From contig NZ_JAPFQP010000001.1 of assembly GCF_026241225.1 (NCBI RefSeq), positions 1,426,001 to 1,490,000 of the forward strand: a stretch of 64,000 nucleotides of DNA. Reading direction: 5' to 3'. Source of the DNA: Lentiprolixibacter aurantiacus (lineage in GTDB: Bacteria > Bacteroidota > Bacteroidia > Flavobacteriales > Flavobacteriaceae). Position 1 is the stretch's first letter, and each line of letters opens with the position of its first letter. Of the stretch, positions 16,079 to 25,500 are shown one piece after another. The translations under genes were made by a program, and so were the position numbers. The notes under the pieces were generated by a model, which did not search any database, was not told where the DNA came from, and saw only the letters and a list, made by a program, of their open reading frames with translations.

Positions 16079-17290
16079 TTAGTTGGATAAATAGAGGTAT
16101 CCCTGGTGTTTCTGCTGCAGATCGTGCATGGTAATGACGTAGAAATAAATACCAGAGGCCAGGCCTGAGTTACGTTGAATCACCTGTTCGCGATTGGATC
16201 TGCCATCAAAATCGTTCTGGTAATTGTCTTTGGAATATACCATTACCCCATAACGATCAAATATCTGTATCGAATTATTGGCCGATCGATCCAGGTTCTC
16301 TATTTCCAGCACATCGTTTTGTCCGTCACCATTGGGGGTCATATAATAGTTGTCCAGTTCTATGGTATCGTATGTCTGCAGGTCTTCGTCATTACCACCC
16401 AGGGTCAGGATCTCGTATTCGTTGGGCAAAAATGTATCAGAAGTAATGGATCCGTTAGCCATTCCTCCTTCAACTCCTGTATTTCCAAGATTTACCCATT
16501 GATTTTCAGATTTGCTCCAGCCCATAACCTTGATATCTGTGAGGTATTCTGCCCATGCCCTCATGTTGCTGTATTCGTCCCAGGTTAGGGTAACACGAGA
16601 GGGTACATCCCCTTCAAGACGCCAGAACTCCTTGTCGCTCACGGAAATGTACTGAGAGGATCTGCGCTCCGTGCTGAATACCCCGTCAATTGACTTGGGA
16701 CTGTTGGGATTTTCCGGGAAATAGGCGCATTTAACCTGGGCATTTATCGCATCAGAATCAATGGTGAGAGGTCTAAGTCGATCCTGGTCGCCCACGGGAA
16801 AAACAAAGGTCTCCTTGTTTGTGATTGCGGCATATCCGTCTACTTTGGAAACACTGCTTTCGCCCGTGTAAAAGGAAAAATCCATGAAATTGGAAAATAC
16901 ATCCGTAGCCCTTCTTGATGTAATGATATTTCCAACAATGAGGTTTCCATTGTTGTTTACGCTGATTGCGGTTTCCAGGTACAGTCCGTTATCTACAGCA
17001 ATTTCTGTATCGAAGAAAACAGGAGAAAAGGCACCTGAAATCGTAAGCGGATTGGTGTCGCTATAAAAACCTACAAGACCCAGGTTCTGGTCAAAAGTGC
17101 CATCATTGGTAAGATCCATATGGAAACCAACCTGAGCCGCATCATGCACCTGCATATTACCAAAGTTGTGTACCGCTTCCTGAGCTGTGAGGGAAACAGC
17201 AGCCAGTAATAATAAAGCAGGCAGGCTACTCTTCAACAGGTAGGAGAAAACCTTTGGTAATAATAATATGATATTCCTGGTACTGCGCAT
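16079..17290 (-). CDS. Secreted protein with T9SS type B sorting tail, partner of the collagen-like fibre
   Basis: 403 residues. A signal peptide (cleavage after about residue 37, LTAQ) is followed by a beta-rich ectodomain opening VHNFGNMQVHDAAQVGFHMD. The C-terminal roughly 90 residues form a gliding-motility-associated type B domain: YYMTPNGDGQNDVLEIENL, IQIFDRYGVMVYSKDNY, SGIYFYVI and a final GYLYLSN. It is a clear paralogue of the protein at 21362-22507, sharing FPVGDxxxLRPL, KCAYF, FWRLEG, VMGWSKS and YEILTLG. It begins 8 bp after the stop of the collagen-like gene, so the two form an operon. No PorP/SprF-type gene, often found beside such substrates, is adjacent. Confidence 0.88.
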   Translation of the reverse strand: MRSTRNIILLLPKVFSYLLKSSLPALLLLAAVSLTAQEAVHNFGNMQVHDAAQVGFHMDLTNDGTFDQNLGLVGFYSDTNPLTISGAFSPVFFDTEIAVDNGLYLETAISVNNNGNLIVGNIITSRRATDVFSNFMDFSFYTGESSVSKVDGYAAITNKETFVFPVGDQDRLRPLTIDSDAINAQVKCAYFPENPNSPKSIDGVFSTERRSSQYISVSDKEFWRLEGDVPSRVTLTWDEYSNMRAWAEYLTDIKVMGWSKSENQWVNLGNTGVEGGMANGSITSDTFLPNEYEILTLGGNDEDLQTYDTIELDNYYMTPNGDGQNDVLEIENLDRSANNSIQIFDRYGVMVYSKDNYQNDFDGRSNREQVIQRNSGLASGIYFYVITMHDLQQKHQGYLYLSN

Positions 17291-17298
17291 ATAATTTA

Positions 17299-20200
17299 TT
17301 AATCCCTGTTAATTTGATGCCAGTTAGTACCATCGCTTTGTAACCAGACGATCCGCTCCTTTTTTATCTTATTATCCAAATTCCCATTTGCTTTGATATA
17401 ATTGATGCTGGTAAAATTATCGTTGGCACTGATGTTTTTGAGGATATAGATTCTTCCGGTACAACTATTTGCTGCGGGCAATGTAATTGTCAGATTTCCC
17501 ACGTTCATCACCAGAGTGTAATCATTATTGCCCAGAGTAGTGCTGGAACTGGTCGATCTGATGGGCAGGGATACTGCACCTGTTACCTGTAATGTAGAAT
17601 TTGGGGTGCTTGTGCCTATCCCGACATTTCCATTGGTCAGTCCCAGGTTTTGGCCATTGATATTGTATGTTCTTGTTTCGGCATCCTGTGTCAGGTTGTC
17701 CGTGGCCAGATTTTTCTCTGGCCCCATGGGTCCGGTAAGATCAGCAGAAGTGAAGGTGCTGGCATCCGTATAGGTGATGGTGAAAGTACCATCTCCATTA
17801 TTTACTGTACTCTGAACCCCGACACCTGCAGGTCCGGGTATTCCCTGCGGTCCTTGTGGTCCTTCTGGCCCCATTGGTCCTTCAGGTCCTTGTGCACCGT
17901 CAGCTCCGGCAGGTCCGGGTATTCCCTGAGGCCCCTGTTCACCTTGTGGTCCTTGCGGCCCTTCCGGTCCCATTGGTCCTTCTGGCCCTTGTGCACCGTC
18001 TGCTCCGGCAGGTCCTGGTATTCCTTGTGGGCCTTCGGGTCCTTCCGGCCCAACTGGTCCTTGTGGCCCAACCTCGCCCTGTATTCCTTGCGGTCCTTGT
18101 TCACCTTGTGGTCCCTGGGCACCGTCAGCTCCGGCAGGTCCTGGTATCCCTTGTGGGCCTTCAGGTCCTTCCGGCCCAACTGGTCCTTGTGGCCCAACTT
18201 CGCCCTGTATTCCTTGCGGTCCTTGTTCACCTTGTGGTCCCTGGGCACCGTCAGCTCCGGCAGGTCCTGGTATCCCTTGAGGTCCCTGTTCGCCTTGCGG
18301 TCCTTCCGGTCCAACTGGTCCTTGTGGTCCGACTTCACCCTGGATTCCCTGTGGTCCTTCAGGTCCTTGTGCACCATCAGCTCCTGCAGGTCCTGGTATC
18401 CCTTGAGATCCTTCGGGTCCTTCCGGTCCAACTGGTCCTTGTGGCCCAATCTCGCCCTGTATTCCTTGCGGTCCTTGTTCACCTTGTGGTCCCTGGGCAC
18501 CGTCTGCTCCGGCAGGTCCTGGTATCCCTTGAGGTCCCTGTTCGCCTTGCGGTCCTTGTGGCCCTTCTGGTCCCATTGGTCCTTCGGGTCCTTCCGGTCC
18601 AACTGGTCCTTGTGGTCCGACTTCACCCTGTATTCCTTGAGGTCCTTGTTCACCTTGCGGTCCCTGGGCACCGTCAGCTCCAGCAGGACCGGGTACTCCT
18701 TGTGGTCCTTGCTCACCTTGCGGCCCGATTTCGCCTTGTATTCCTTGCGGTCCTGCTGGTCCCATTGGTCCTTCTGGCCCTTGTGCACCGTCAGCTCCTG
18801 CGGGTCCGGGTATTCCCTGTGGTCCTTCCGGTCCTTGCGGTCCTTCGGGTCCGATTTCACCCTGTATTCCTTGTGGCCCAACTTCGCCCTGTATTCCTTG
18901 CGGTCCTTGTTCACCTTGTGGTCCCTGGGCACCGTCAGCTCCTGCGGGTCCGGGTATTCCCTGTGGTCCTGCGGGTCCTTCTGGTCCAACTGGTCCTTGT
19001 GGTCCGATTTCACCCTGGATTCCTTGCGGTCCCTGGGCACCGTCTGCTCCGGCAGGTCCGGGTATCCCTTGAGGTCCTTCTGGCCCTTGTGCACCATCAG
19101 CTCCGGTAGGACCGGGTACTCCCTGTGGTCCTTGCTCTCCCTGTATCCCTTGTGCACCGTCAGCTCCGGCAGGTCCTGGTATCCCTTGAGGTCCTTGAGG
19201 TCCTTCGGGTCCTTCCGGTCCAACTGGTCCTTGTGGTCCGACTTCACCCTGTATTCCTTGAGGTCCTTGTTCACCTTGCGGTCCCTGGGCACCGTCAGCT
19301 CCAGCAGGACCGGGTACTCCCTGTGGTCCTTGTTCACCTTGGGGTCCTTGTGCCCCGTCAGCTCCTGCTGGTCCAGGTATTCCCTGAGGTCCCTGTTCAC
19401 CTTGTGGTCCTTGTGGCCCTTCTGGTCCCATTGGTCCTTCGGGTCCTTCCGGTCCAACTGGTCCTTGTGGTCCGACTTCACCCTGTATTCCTTGAGGTCC
19501 TTGTTCACCTTGCGGTCCTTCCGGTCCTTGCGGTCCAACTGGTCCTTGAGGTCCTTCTGGTCCTTCCGGTCCAACTGGTCCTTGTGGTCCAACTTCACCC
19601 TGTATTCCCTGCGGTCCTTGCTCACCTTGCGGCCCTTGTGCACCGTCAGCTCCGGCTGGTCCGGGTATTCCTTGTGGTCCCTGTTCACCTTGCGGTCCTT
19701 GTGGCCCTTGCTCACCTTGCGGTCCTTGTGCCCCGTCAGCTCCTGCTGGTCCAGGTATTCCCTGAGGTCCCTGTTCACCTTGTGGTCCTTGTGGCCCTTC
19801 TGGTCCCATTGGTCCTTCGGGTCCTTCGGGTCCAACTGGTCCTTGTGGTCCGACTTCACCCTGTATTCCTTGAGGTCCTTGTTCACCTTGCGGTCCCTGG
19901 GCACCGTCAGCTCCAGCAGGACCGGGTACTCCCTGTGGTCCTTGCTCACCTTGCGGCCCGATTTCGCCTTGTATTCCTTGCGGTCCTGCTGGCCCCATTG
20001 GTCCCTCGGGTCCTTCCGGCCCAACTGGTCCTTGTGGTCCGACTTCTCCCTGTATTCCTTGAGATCCTGCTGGCCCCATTGGTCCCTCGGGTCCTTGTGC
20101 ACCGTCAGCTCCGGCGGGTCCGGGTATTCCCTGTGGTCCCTGTTCACCTTGTGGTCCTTGCGGTCCGATTTCTCCCTGGATCCCTTGTGGTCCTGCGGGT

Positions 20201-21195
20201 CCTTCAGGTCCAACAGGTCCTTGTGGTCCGACTTCACCCTGTATTCCTTGAGGTCCTTGTTCACCTTGCGGTCCCTGGGCACCGTCAGCTCCGGCTGGTC
20301 CGGGTATTCCTTGTGGTCCCTGTTCACCTTGCTGTCCTTGTGGCCCTTCTGGCCCCATTGGTCCTTCGGGTCCTTGTGGCCCAACCTCGCCCTGTATTCC
20401 TTGAGGTCCTTGCGGTCCTTGTTCACCTTGTGGCCCTTGCGGTCCGATTTCTCCCTGGATCCCTTGTGGTCCTGCGGGTCCTTCAGGTCCAACAGGTCCT
20501 TGTGGTCCTATTTCACCCTGTATCCCTTGCGGCCCTTCGGGCCCCATTGGTCCCTCGGGTCCTTGTGCACCGTCAGCTCCGGCAGGTCCGGGTACTCCCT
20601 GTGGTCCTTGCTCACCTTGCGGTCCTGCTGGCCCTTCTGGACCCTGAATTCCCTGTTGGCCTTGCGGTCCTGCTGGTCCTTCTGGCCCCTGAATTCCCTG
20701 TTCACCTTGCGGTCCTTGTGCACCGTCAGCTCCGGCAGGACCGGGTATTCCCTGTGGTCCTTGCTCACCTTGAGGCCCTTGTGGTCCTGAATCACCCTGA
20801 TCTCCTTTATCGCCCTTAGGTCCCTGAGGTCCCGTTAAGTCAATCGAGGTGAAACTGCTCCCATCGGAATAATTGATAGTGAATGTGCCGTCGCCATTAT
20901 CCTGGAAGTTAAATGTGCCTCCTCCGGTACCATTGCCCAGGGATAGCCACTGTGTGCCGTTGTAGTAGTGGATGTTTTGTGTTTCGGTATTGTATACCAA
21001 AGCCCCGTTAAGGGGTTGGATACTTTGCATTTGTGCGGTAGTAACACGGGTAAGTACAAATGCTTTGGTAGTACTTTCGAGCTCAATTATGGAAGCCGCG
21101 TCGATACGATTGGGGTTGGCTCCAATCTTTACCTGTCCGACTGCGATATTAAGGGAGAAAAGCAGGAGAACTGCTGCCAATCTTCTTAGGTTCAT
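17299..21195 (-). CDS. Giant collagen-like secreted fibre protein
   Basis: 1298 residues from the ATG at 21193-21195, which gives a signal peptide ending IAVGQ (an upstream in-frame ATG at 21249 would spoil it). Order: residues 22-88, an N-terminal domain shared with the coiled-coil protein at 22510-25836 ([30 protein letters not shown]); residues about 97-121, a [17 protein letters not shown] segment; residues 122-1124, about 334 uninterrupted Gly-X-Y triplets; then 174 residues starting with a second [13 protein letters not shown] copy, a [14 protein letters not shown] motif and a C-terminal beta domain ending [13 protein letters not shown]. Collagen-like regions form triple helices in known bacterial examples, so a trimeric fibre is expected. 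No lipobox and no T9SS tail are visible. It is co-transcribed with the type B tailed gene 8 bp downstream. Confidence 0.9.
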   Translation of the reverse strand: MNLRRLAAVLLLFSLNIAVGQVKIGANPNRIDAASIIELESTTKAFVLTRVTTAQMQSIQPLNGALVYNTETQNIHYYNGTQWLSLGNGTGGGTFNFQDNGDGTFTINYSDGSSFTSIDLTGPQGPKGDKGDQGDSGPQGPQGEQGPQGIPGPAGADGAQGPQGEQGIQGPEGPAGPQGQQGIQGPEGPAGPQGEQGPQGVPGPAGADGAQGPEGPMGPEGPQGIQGEIGPQGPVGPEGPAGPQGIQGEIGPQGPQGEQGPQGPQGIQGEVGPQGPEGPMGPEGPQGQQGEQGPQGIPGPAGADGAQGPQGEQGPQGIQGEVGPQGPVGPEGPAGPQGIQGEIGPQGPQGEQGPQGIPGPAGADGAQGPEGPMGPAGSQGIQGEVGPQGPVGPEGPEGPMGPAGPQGIQGEIGPQGEQGPQGVPGPAGADGAQGPQGEQGPQGIQGEVGPQGPVGPEGPEGPMGPEGPQGPQGEQGPQGIPGPAGADGAQGPQGEQGPQGPQGEQGPQGIPGPAGADGAQGPQGEQGPQGIQGEVGPQGPVGPEGPEGPQGPVGPQGPEGPQGEQGPQGIQGEVGPQGPVGPEGPEGPMGPEGPQGPQGEQGPQGIPGPAGADGAQGPQGEQGPQGVPGPAGADGAQGPQGEQGPQGIQGEVGPQGPVGPEGPEGPQGPQGIPGPAGADGAQGIQGEQGPQGVPGPTGADGAQGPEGPQGIPGPAGADGAQGPQGIQGEIGPQGPVGPEGPAGPQGIPGPAGADGAQGPQGEQGPQGIQGEVGPQGIQGEIGPEGPQGPEGPQGIPGPAGADGAQGPEGPMGPAGPQGIQGEIGPQGEQGPQGVPGPAGADGAQGPQGEQGPQGIQGEVGPQGPVGPEGPEGPMGPEGPQGPQGEQGPQGIPGPAGADGAQGPQGEQGPQGIQGEIGPQGPVGPEGPEGSQGIPGPAGADGAQGPEGPQGIQGEVGPQGPVGPEGPQGEQGPQGIPGPAGADGAQGPQGEQGPQGIQGEVGPQGPVGPEGPEGPQGIPGPAGADGAQGPQGEQGPQGIQGEVGPQGPVGPEGPEGPQGIPGPAGADGAQGPEGPMGPEGPQGPQGEQGPQGIPGPAGADGAQGPEGPMGPEGPQGPQGIPGPAGVGVQSTVNNGDGTFTITYTDASTFTSADLTGPMGPEKNLATDNLTQDAETRTYNINGQNLGLTNGNVGIGTSTPNSTLQVTGAVSLPIRSTSSSTTLGNNDYTLVMNVGNLTITLPAANSCTGRIYILKNISANDNFTSINYIKANGNLDNKIKKERIVWLQSDGTNWHQINRD
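17824..20832 (-). repeat. Collagen-coding Gly-X-Y repeat array
   Basis: About 3 kb of degenerate 9 bp (triplet) repeats with longer nested units. The unit containing GADGAQ occurs 21 times, usually as [12 protein letters not shown] or [12 protein letters not shown], alternating with blocks built from [11 protein letters not shown][VI][10 protein letters not shown] and GPMGPEG. Copies are near-identical at the DNA level, so recombination or slippage could change length by whole units without breaking the frame. It also makes the antisense frames open for kilobases. Confidence 0.95.
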
Positions 21196-21361
21196 ATTTA
21201 TAGGATTTGGGCGAATGCAATTTATCAACGATAAAATTACTGCGAACACTAAGGAAATGCCCGAATTTGTTGTGAACTGGGGTTAATCTGTTGTGAAATG
21301 AAAATTGGGTTGCGATAATCGTAAAAACCAGCGTTTTATCGAGTAGAGCTGGATATTTTTC

Positions 21362-22507
21362 CTATCGTTCCAGGTACAGGAATCCCTGATAACTGAGACC
21401 CAGATCGTAAAGCTCTGCAGTGTAGTAATAAATCCCTGTTGGCAGGCCCTGACCACCGTTTATAATAAAGCTGCCGGTATTGGCAAATCCGCGAAACTGG
21501 TCGGTGTAATTAAGTTGTTCAAAGACGCGTATGCCATTGCGGTCGAAGATCTGAATTTTGTTGTTCGGGCTTTGCTCAAGTTCCGGGATAAGCAATACAT
21601 CATTAATACCATCGTTGTTGGGGCTAATCCAGTAGTTGTCCAGGCTAAGCAATTCGGTTGGAACGGCATTAACCCCCAGGGTAAGGATTTCGTAATCGTC
21701 TGGCACAAAAGGGGATGAGGTTACAAACCCCGCATTTAAATCGCCCAGAATAACCTCATTTCCGAGGGGAAGCCATTGTCCTGCACTCTTGCTCCAGCCC
21801 ATCACCACTACAGTGTTTACATCATCAGTGATGCCGTCAATGCGGCTCCTTGCATTCCAACTGAGGGTTACCTGGGCAGTTTCGCTCCCTTCCAAACGCC
21901 AAAATTCAAGCACAGAAATGGTCTCGATGGTCCTGGGCTTTATCCTTGTGTCAAAACTCGGGAAATACGTTGAATTATTGGGGTCTTCGAAAAAATAAGC
22001 GCATTTGAACTGGACGTTTTGAAAGGTTCCGTCAACGCTTAGTGGTCTTAAAAAAGCAGCATCTCCCACAGGAAAGCTGAAGGATCCTCCCGCTATTGCG
22101 TTTGCATAACCATCTATTTTGGAGTCATCACTTTCACCAGTGTAGAATGCTGTTTGTTCAAAATTGAAAGAAATTGCATTTTGCCCCTTGTCCGATCGGA
22201 AATCCCCATCAATGAAATTGACGTTATTCTCTACAAGGAGAATTGTAGAGAGATCCACCCCCTGCTGATTGAAGATCTCTACGTCGAAAAACTCAGGTAT
22301 GAACGCCCCGGTTATGTTGATGGCATTGCTGCCATAAAAGCCAGCCATTCCGGTGTTTTGCTCCAGGCTTCCATCGTTGATAAGGTCAGTGTGAAAACCA
22401 AGATTACCTTCCGAATGTATCCTGAGGTTGCCGGAATTATACAAAGCGGTCTGGCTGAAGAGGGATGCAGAAGAGACAAGGAGTAATATGTTGATTAGCA
22501 GACGCAT
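21362..22507 (-). CDS. Secreted protein with T9SS type B sorting tail, partner of the coiled-coil fibre
   Basis: 381 residues with signal peptide MRLLINILLLVSSASLFSQ. The ectodomain opens ALYNSGNLRIHSEGNLGFHTD, and the C-terminal type B domain carries YWISPNNDGINDVLLIPEL, IQIFDRNGIRVFEQLNY, TGIYYYTAELYD and GFLYLER. It is paralogous along its length to the protein at 16079-17290, with similar spacing of FPVGD, KCAYFFEDPN, FWRLEG, VVMGWSKS and YEILTLGVN. It begins 2 bp after the stop of the coiled-coil fibre gene, so the two are translated from one message. The type B tail predicts export by the type IX system. Confidence 0.88.
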   Translation of the reverse strand: MRLLINILLLVSSASLFSQTALYNSGNLRIHSEGNLGFHTDLINDGSLEQNTGMAGFYGSNAINITGAFIPEFFDVEIFNQQGVDLSTILLVENNVNFIDGDFRSDKGQNAISFNFEQTAFYTGESDDSKIDGYANAIAGGSFSFPVGDAAFLRPLSVDGTFQNVQFKCAYFFEDPNNSTYFPSFDTRIKPRTIETISVLEFWRLEGSETAQVTLSWNARSRIDGITDDVNTVVVMGWSKSAGQWLPLGNEVILGDLNAGFVTSSPFVPDDYEILTLGVNAVPTELLSLDNYWISPNNDGINDVLLIPELEQSPNNKIQIFDRNGIRVFEQLNYTDQFRGFANTGSFIINGGQGLPTGIYYYTAELYDLGLSYQGFLYLER

Positions 22508-22509
22508 TA

Positions 22510-25500
22510 TTAGAAATCAATCACTGTGAAGTACCAGGAGGCGTCTACAGGTGCTCCGCCTAGGTTATTTATTCGAATTGAGAAGGCATTGGGATTCTGT
22601 CCGGTGACCGCAATAGAGCCATTTAATGGATTCAAGAGGGTTAGCTGGATAATATAATCTCCATCATTGGCAGGAGTATCAAATGTAATCGTATAAAAAC
22701 CACCTGCTCCGGAAACAGAGCCTATGTTTAAATTGCTTAAAACTCCTCCCAGTGAACCATCTACTTGTGTGCCATCTACTTTGCCAAGGGAGTGATATAC
22801 ACTGGCAGGTCCTGTATTCGCTGCCAGTTCGGCCAGTGCTCCTTCGACTTCTGTAGCGGCAAAGTTCCCTGCGGTATCGGCGATGTTAACTTCAGTGGCT
22901 GTCTGATCGTCTGTGCCAGGATTGTTCAGGGTGCTTAAGTCGGCAGTTGCAGTGCCACCATCCTCTAGGGCAATGGTAAGCAAGCTGGTAGCGGAGTCGA
23001 ATGTTGTATTGGGGTCATCGAGCTGCTGGTCATCGGTACTGCCCGCTGCCAGTTCGGCCAGCGCTCCTTCGACCTCAGTAGCTGCAAAGTTACCGGCGGC
23101 ATCTGTAATGTTTACTTCATTGGCTGTTTGGATTTCATTGTTGGGATCTATATCCAGGTCGGCCGTAATATGATTGGAGATTTCTGAAGTATTGGTAGCT
23201 ATATCTGCAGCATTGATGACGATAGCTGCACTATTGGCAGTTATATCCGTGATATTGGTAGTAATAGCATTTGAATTGGTAACTACAACCGTTTGCAGGG
23301 TTGCTATGTTGGTTGAATTGGTGGTAATGTTTGTAGTGTTGGTAGCAACGTTTGCAGCGTTGCTGGCAATTGCCGAACTGTTAGCTGCAATGTTTGCGGT
23401 ATTGGATGCTATATTCCCTGTGTTTGTGGCAATGTCTGTTGAGTTAGCAGTAATAGCGGTACTGTTGGCTGTAATGTCAGCGGTATTTGCAAGAATATCA
23501 GCGGAATTTGTTCCAATGGCCGCAGTATTACCTGTCACATTGGTCTGCAGGGAGGTGATATCAGAGCTGTTTTGTGCTATATCATTTTGCAGTTGTGTGT
23601 CGTCATAGGCAATGCCACTGATGTCTACGGTTCTATCTCCGCTTCCATCGCTTAGAGTAATAATTGAAGTACCGTCAAAGGTAAATGCTGTATTGAGTTC
23701 ATTGGTGGGGTCCAGGTCCAGGTCGTTTGTAATATGACTTGTGATATCCCCCGCATTGGTTGCAATGGCAGCGGTATTGCTTGTTATATCTGTGGTATTG
23801 GTAGTGATGGCATTTGAATTGGTAACTACAACTGTTTGCAGTGTGGCAATGTCGCCCACATTTGTAGCAATGTCGGTAGTGTTGGTAGTGATCGCTGTAC
23901 TGTTATTGGCAATATTCGTTGTGTTGGCTGCAATGTCGGCAGTGTTAATGACTATATTGGTTGCATTTGCAGCAATGTCTGTAGTGTTCTGAGCTACATC
24001 ATTTTGCAGTTGTGTATCATCATAGGCAATACCACTGATGTCAACGGTTCTATCTCCGCTTCCATCGCTCAGGGTAATTATGGAAGTACCATCAAAGGTA
24101 AATGCTGTATTAAGTTCATTGGTGGGATCCAGATCGAGGTCTGCCGCCACATGGGTAGCAATATCCGTTGCATTGGTTGCTATGTTAGTCGCATTGGTAG
24201 CAATATTGGCGGTGTTTGTGGCGATTGCCGCACTATTGGCAGCGATATTTGTAGTGTTTGTAGCTACATCGGACTGTAAGGTTGCAATATCAGCTGTATT
24301 TACGCTTACATCGGTCTGAAGATTTGCTATGTTGGTCGCATTGGCCGCGATATCTGCGGTATTCTGCGCCACATCATTTTGCAGTTGTGTGTCATCATAA
24401 GCCGCGCTACTAATGTCTACTGTTCGATCGCCACCTCCATCGCTAATGGTTATAATGGAAGTGCCATCAAAAGTAAATCCCGTATTAAATTCATTGGTGG
24501 GATCCAGATCCAGGTCTGCTGTAACATGAGCGGCAATATCTGTTGCGTTAGTTGTTATGTTAGTGGCATTGGTTGCAATAGCTGCAGTATTCGAACTTAC
24601 ATCGGTCTGAAGGGTTGAGATGTTGGCTGTATTGGTGGCGATATCAGCAGTGTTGTTTGTAATTGCCGTGGCATTATTCGCTATATCGATAGCATTGGTT
24701 GCTACAGCGGCGGTGTTAGCAGTTACATCAGTCTGAAGGGTTGCGATGTTGCCCGCATTAGTTGCAATTTCCGTGCTGTTGCTGGTAATCGCCGTGGCAT
24801 TATTTGTTATATCGGTTGCATTATTCGCAATAGCCGTGGTATTGGTTGCGATGTTAGCTGTATTGTTGGCTATATTCCCAGCATTGGTAGTAATATCCGT
24901 AGTGTTGGTAGCTATTGCAGCTGTATTTGAAGTAATATTTGTAGCATTCGTGGCGATATTCCCGGCATTGATAGCAATATCTGTAGTGTTGGTAGCGATG
25001 TTGTTGGCGTTGGTACTAATTGCGGTGGAATTAGCTGCGATATTCCCCGTATTTGTCGCAATTGCGGTTGTATTAGTAGCCACATCCGTCTGAAGGACAG
25101 CAATATCCGAACTGTTCGCCGCAATGCTAGTGGTGTTGGTAGTGATAGCTGAAGCATTTGCGGATATAGCAGAGGCGTTTTGTATTATATCATTCTGTAT
25201 TTGGGTATCATCGTAATAGGCCCCATTGTCCGTTCCGGCAGTAATGGCGTTATCGGGGTCGAGGCTAACTATAGAGGTGCTGGTTATAAAACCGGCATCA
25301 TTAGTAAAATCAAGCAGGGTTACCTGATTGTAATCTATCTCACTGTCTGTAACTGTATTTTCCTGCAGTTCTTCACTGCCCACGGAATCCGGGGCCAGTT
25401 TGTTAGCTCCCAGTGAATTGTTTTGTATGTCATTTGCACTAATGCTAAAATCTACAATATTGGAACCCCTGATCTGACCTACTTCAATATTGATATTGTC

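Noticed and set aside
17802-20492. An 896-residue open frame on the minus strand in another phase of the collagen region
   Set aside because: Only Lys/Asp/Arg-rich repeats without stop codons, no start context and no folded ends; same repeat artefact.
17650-20790. A 1046-residue open frame on the plus strand, antisense to the collagen-like gene
   Set aside because: Its product is a Leu/Ser/Trp/Tyr-rich low-complexity string produced by reading the reverse complement of Gly-Pro-Gln codons. It has no domain, and the minus-strand frame has a signal peptide and proper ends. The openness is a by-product of the repeat.
17856-20819. Two long Val/Leu-rich open frames on the plus strand in the third phase
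   Set aside because: Also repeat artefacts, without a signal peptide, domain or ribosome site.
23174-25093. Several plus-strand frames opposite the heptad array (hydrophobic, Ala/Val-rich)
   Set aside because: Antisense reading of the 21-bp repeat; they look like membrane proteins only because complementary codons of Asn/Thr/Ile give Val/Leu/Ile.
17824-25188. CRISPR array or other spaced DNA repeat
   Set aside because: Repeats are in frame with a protein, degenerate at synonymous positions, and have no unique spacers of fixed length.
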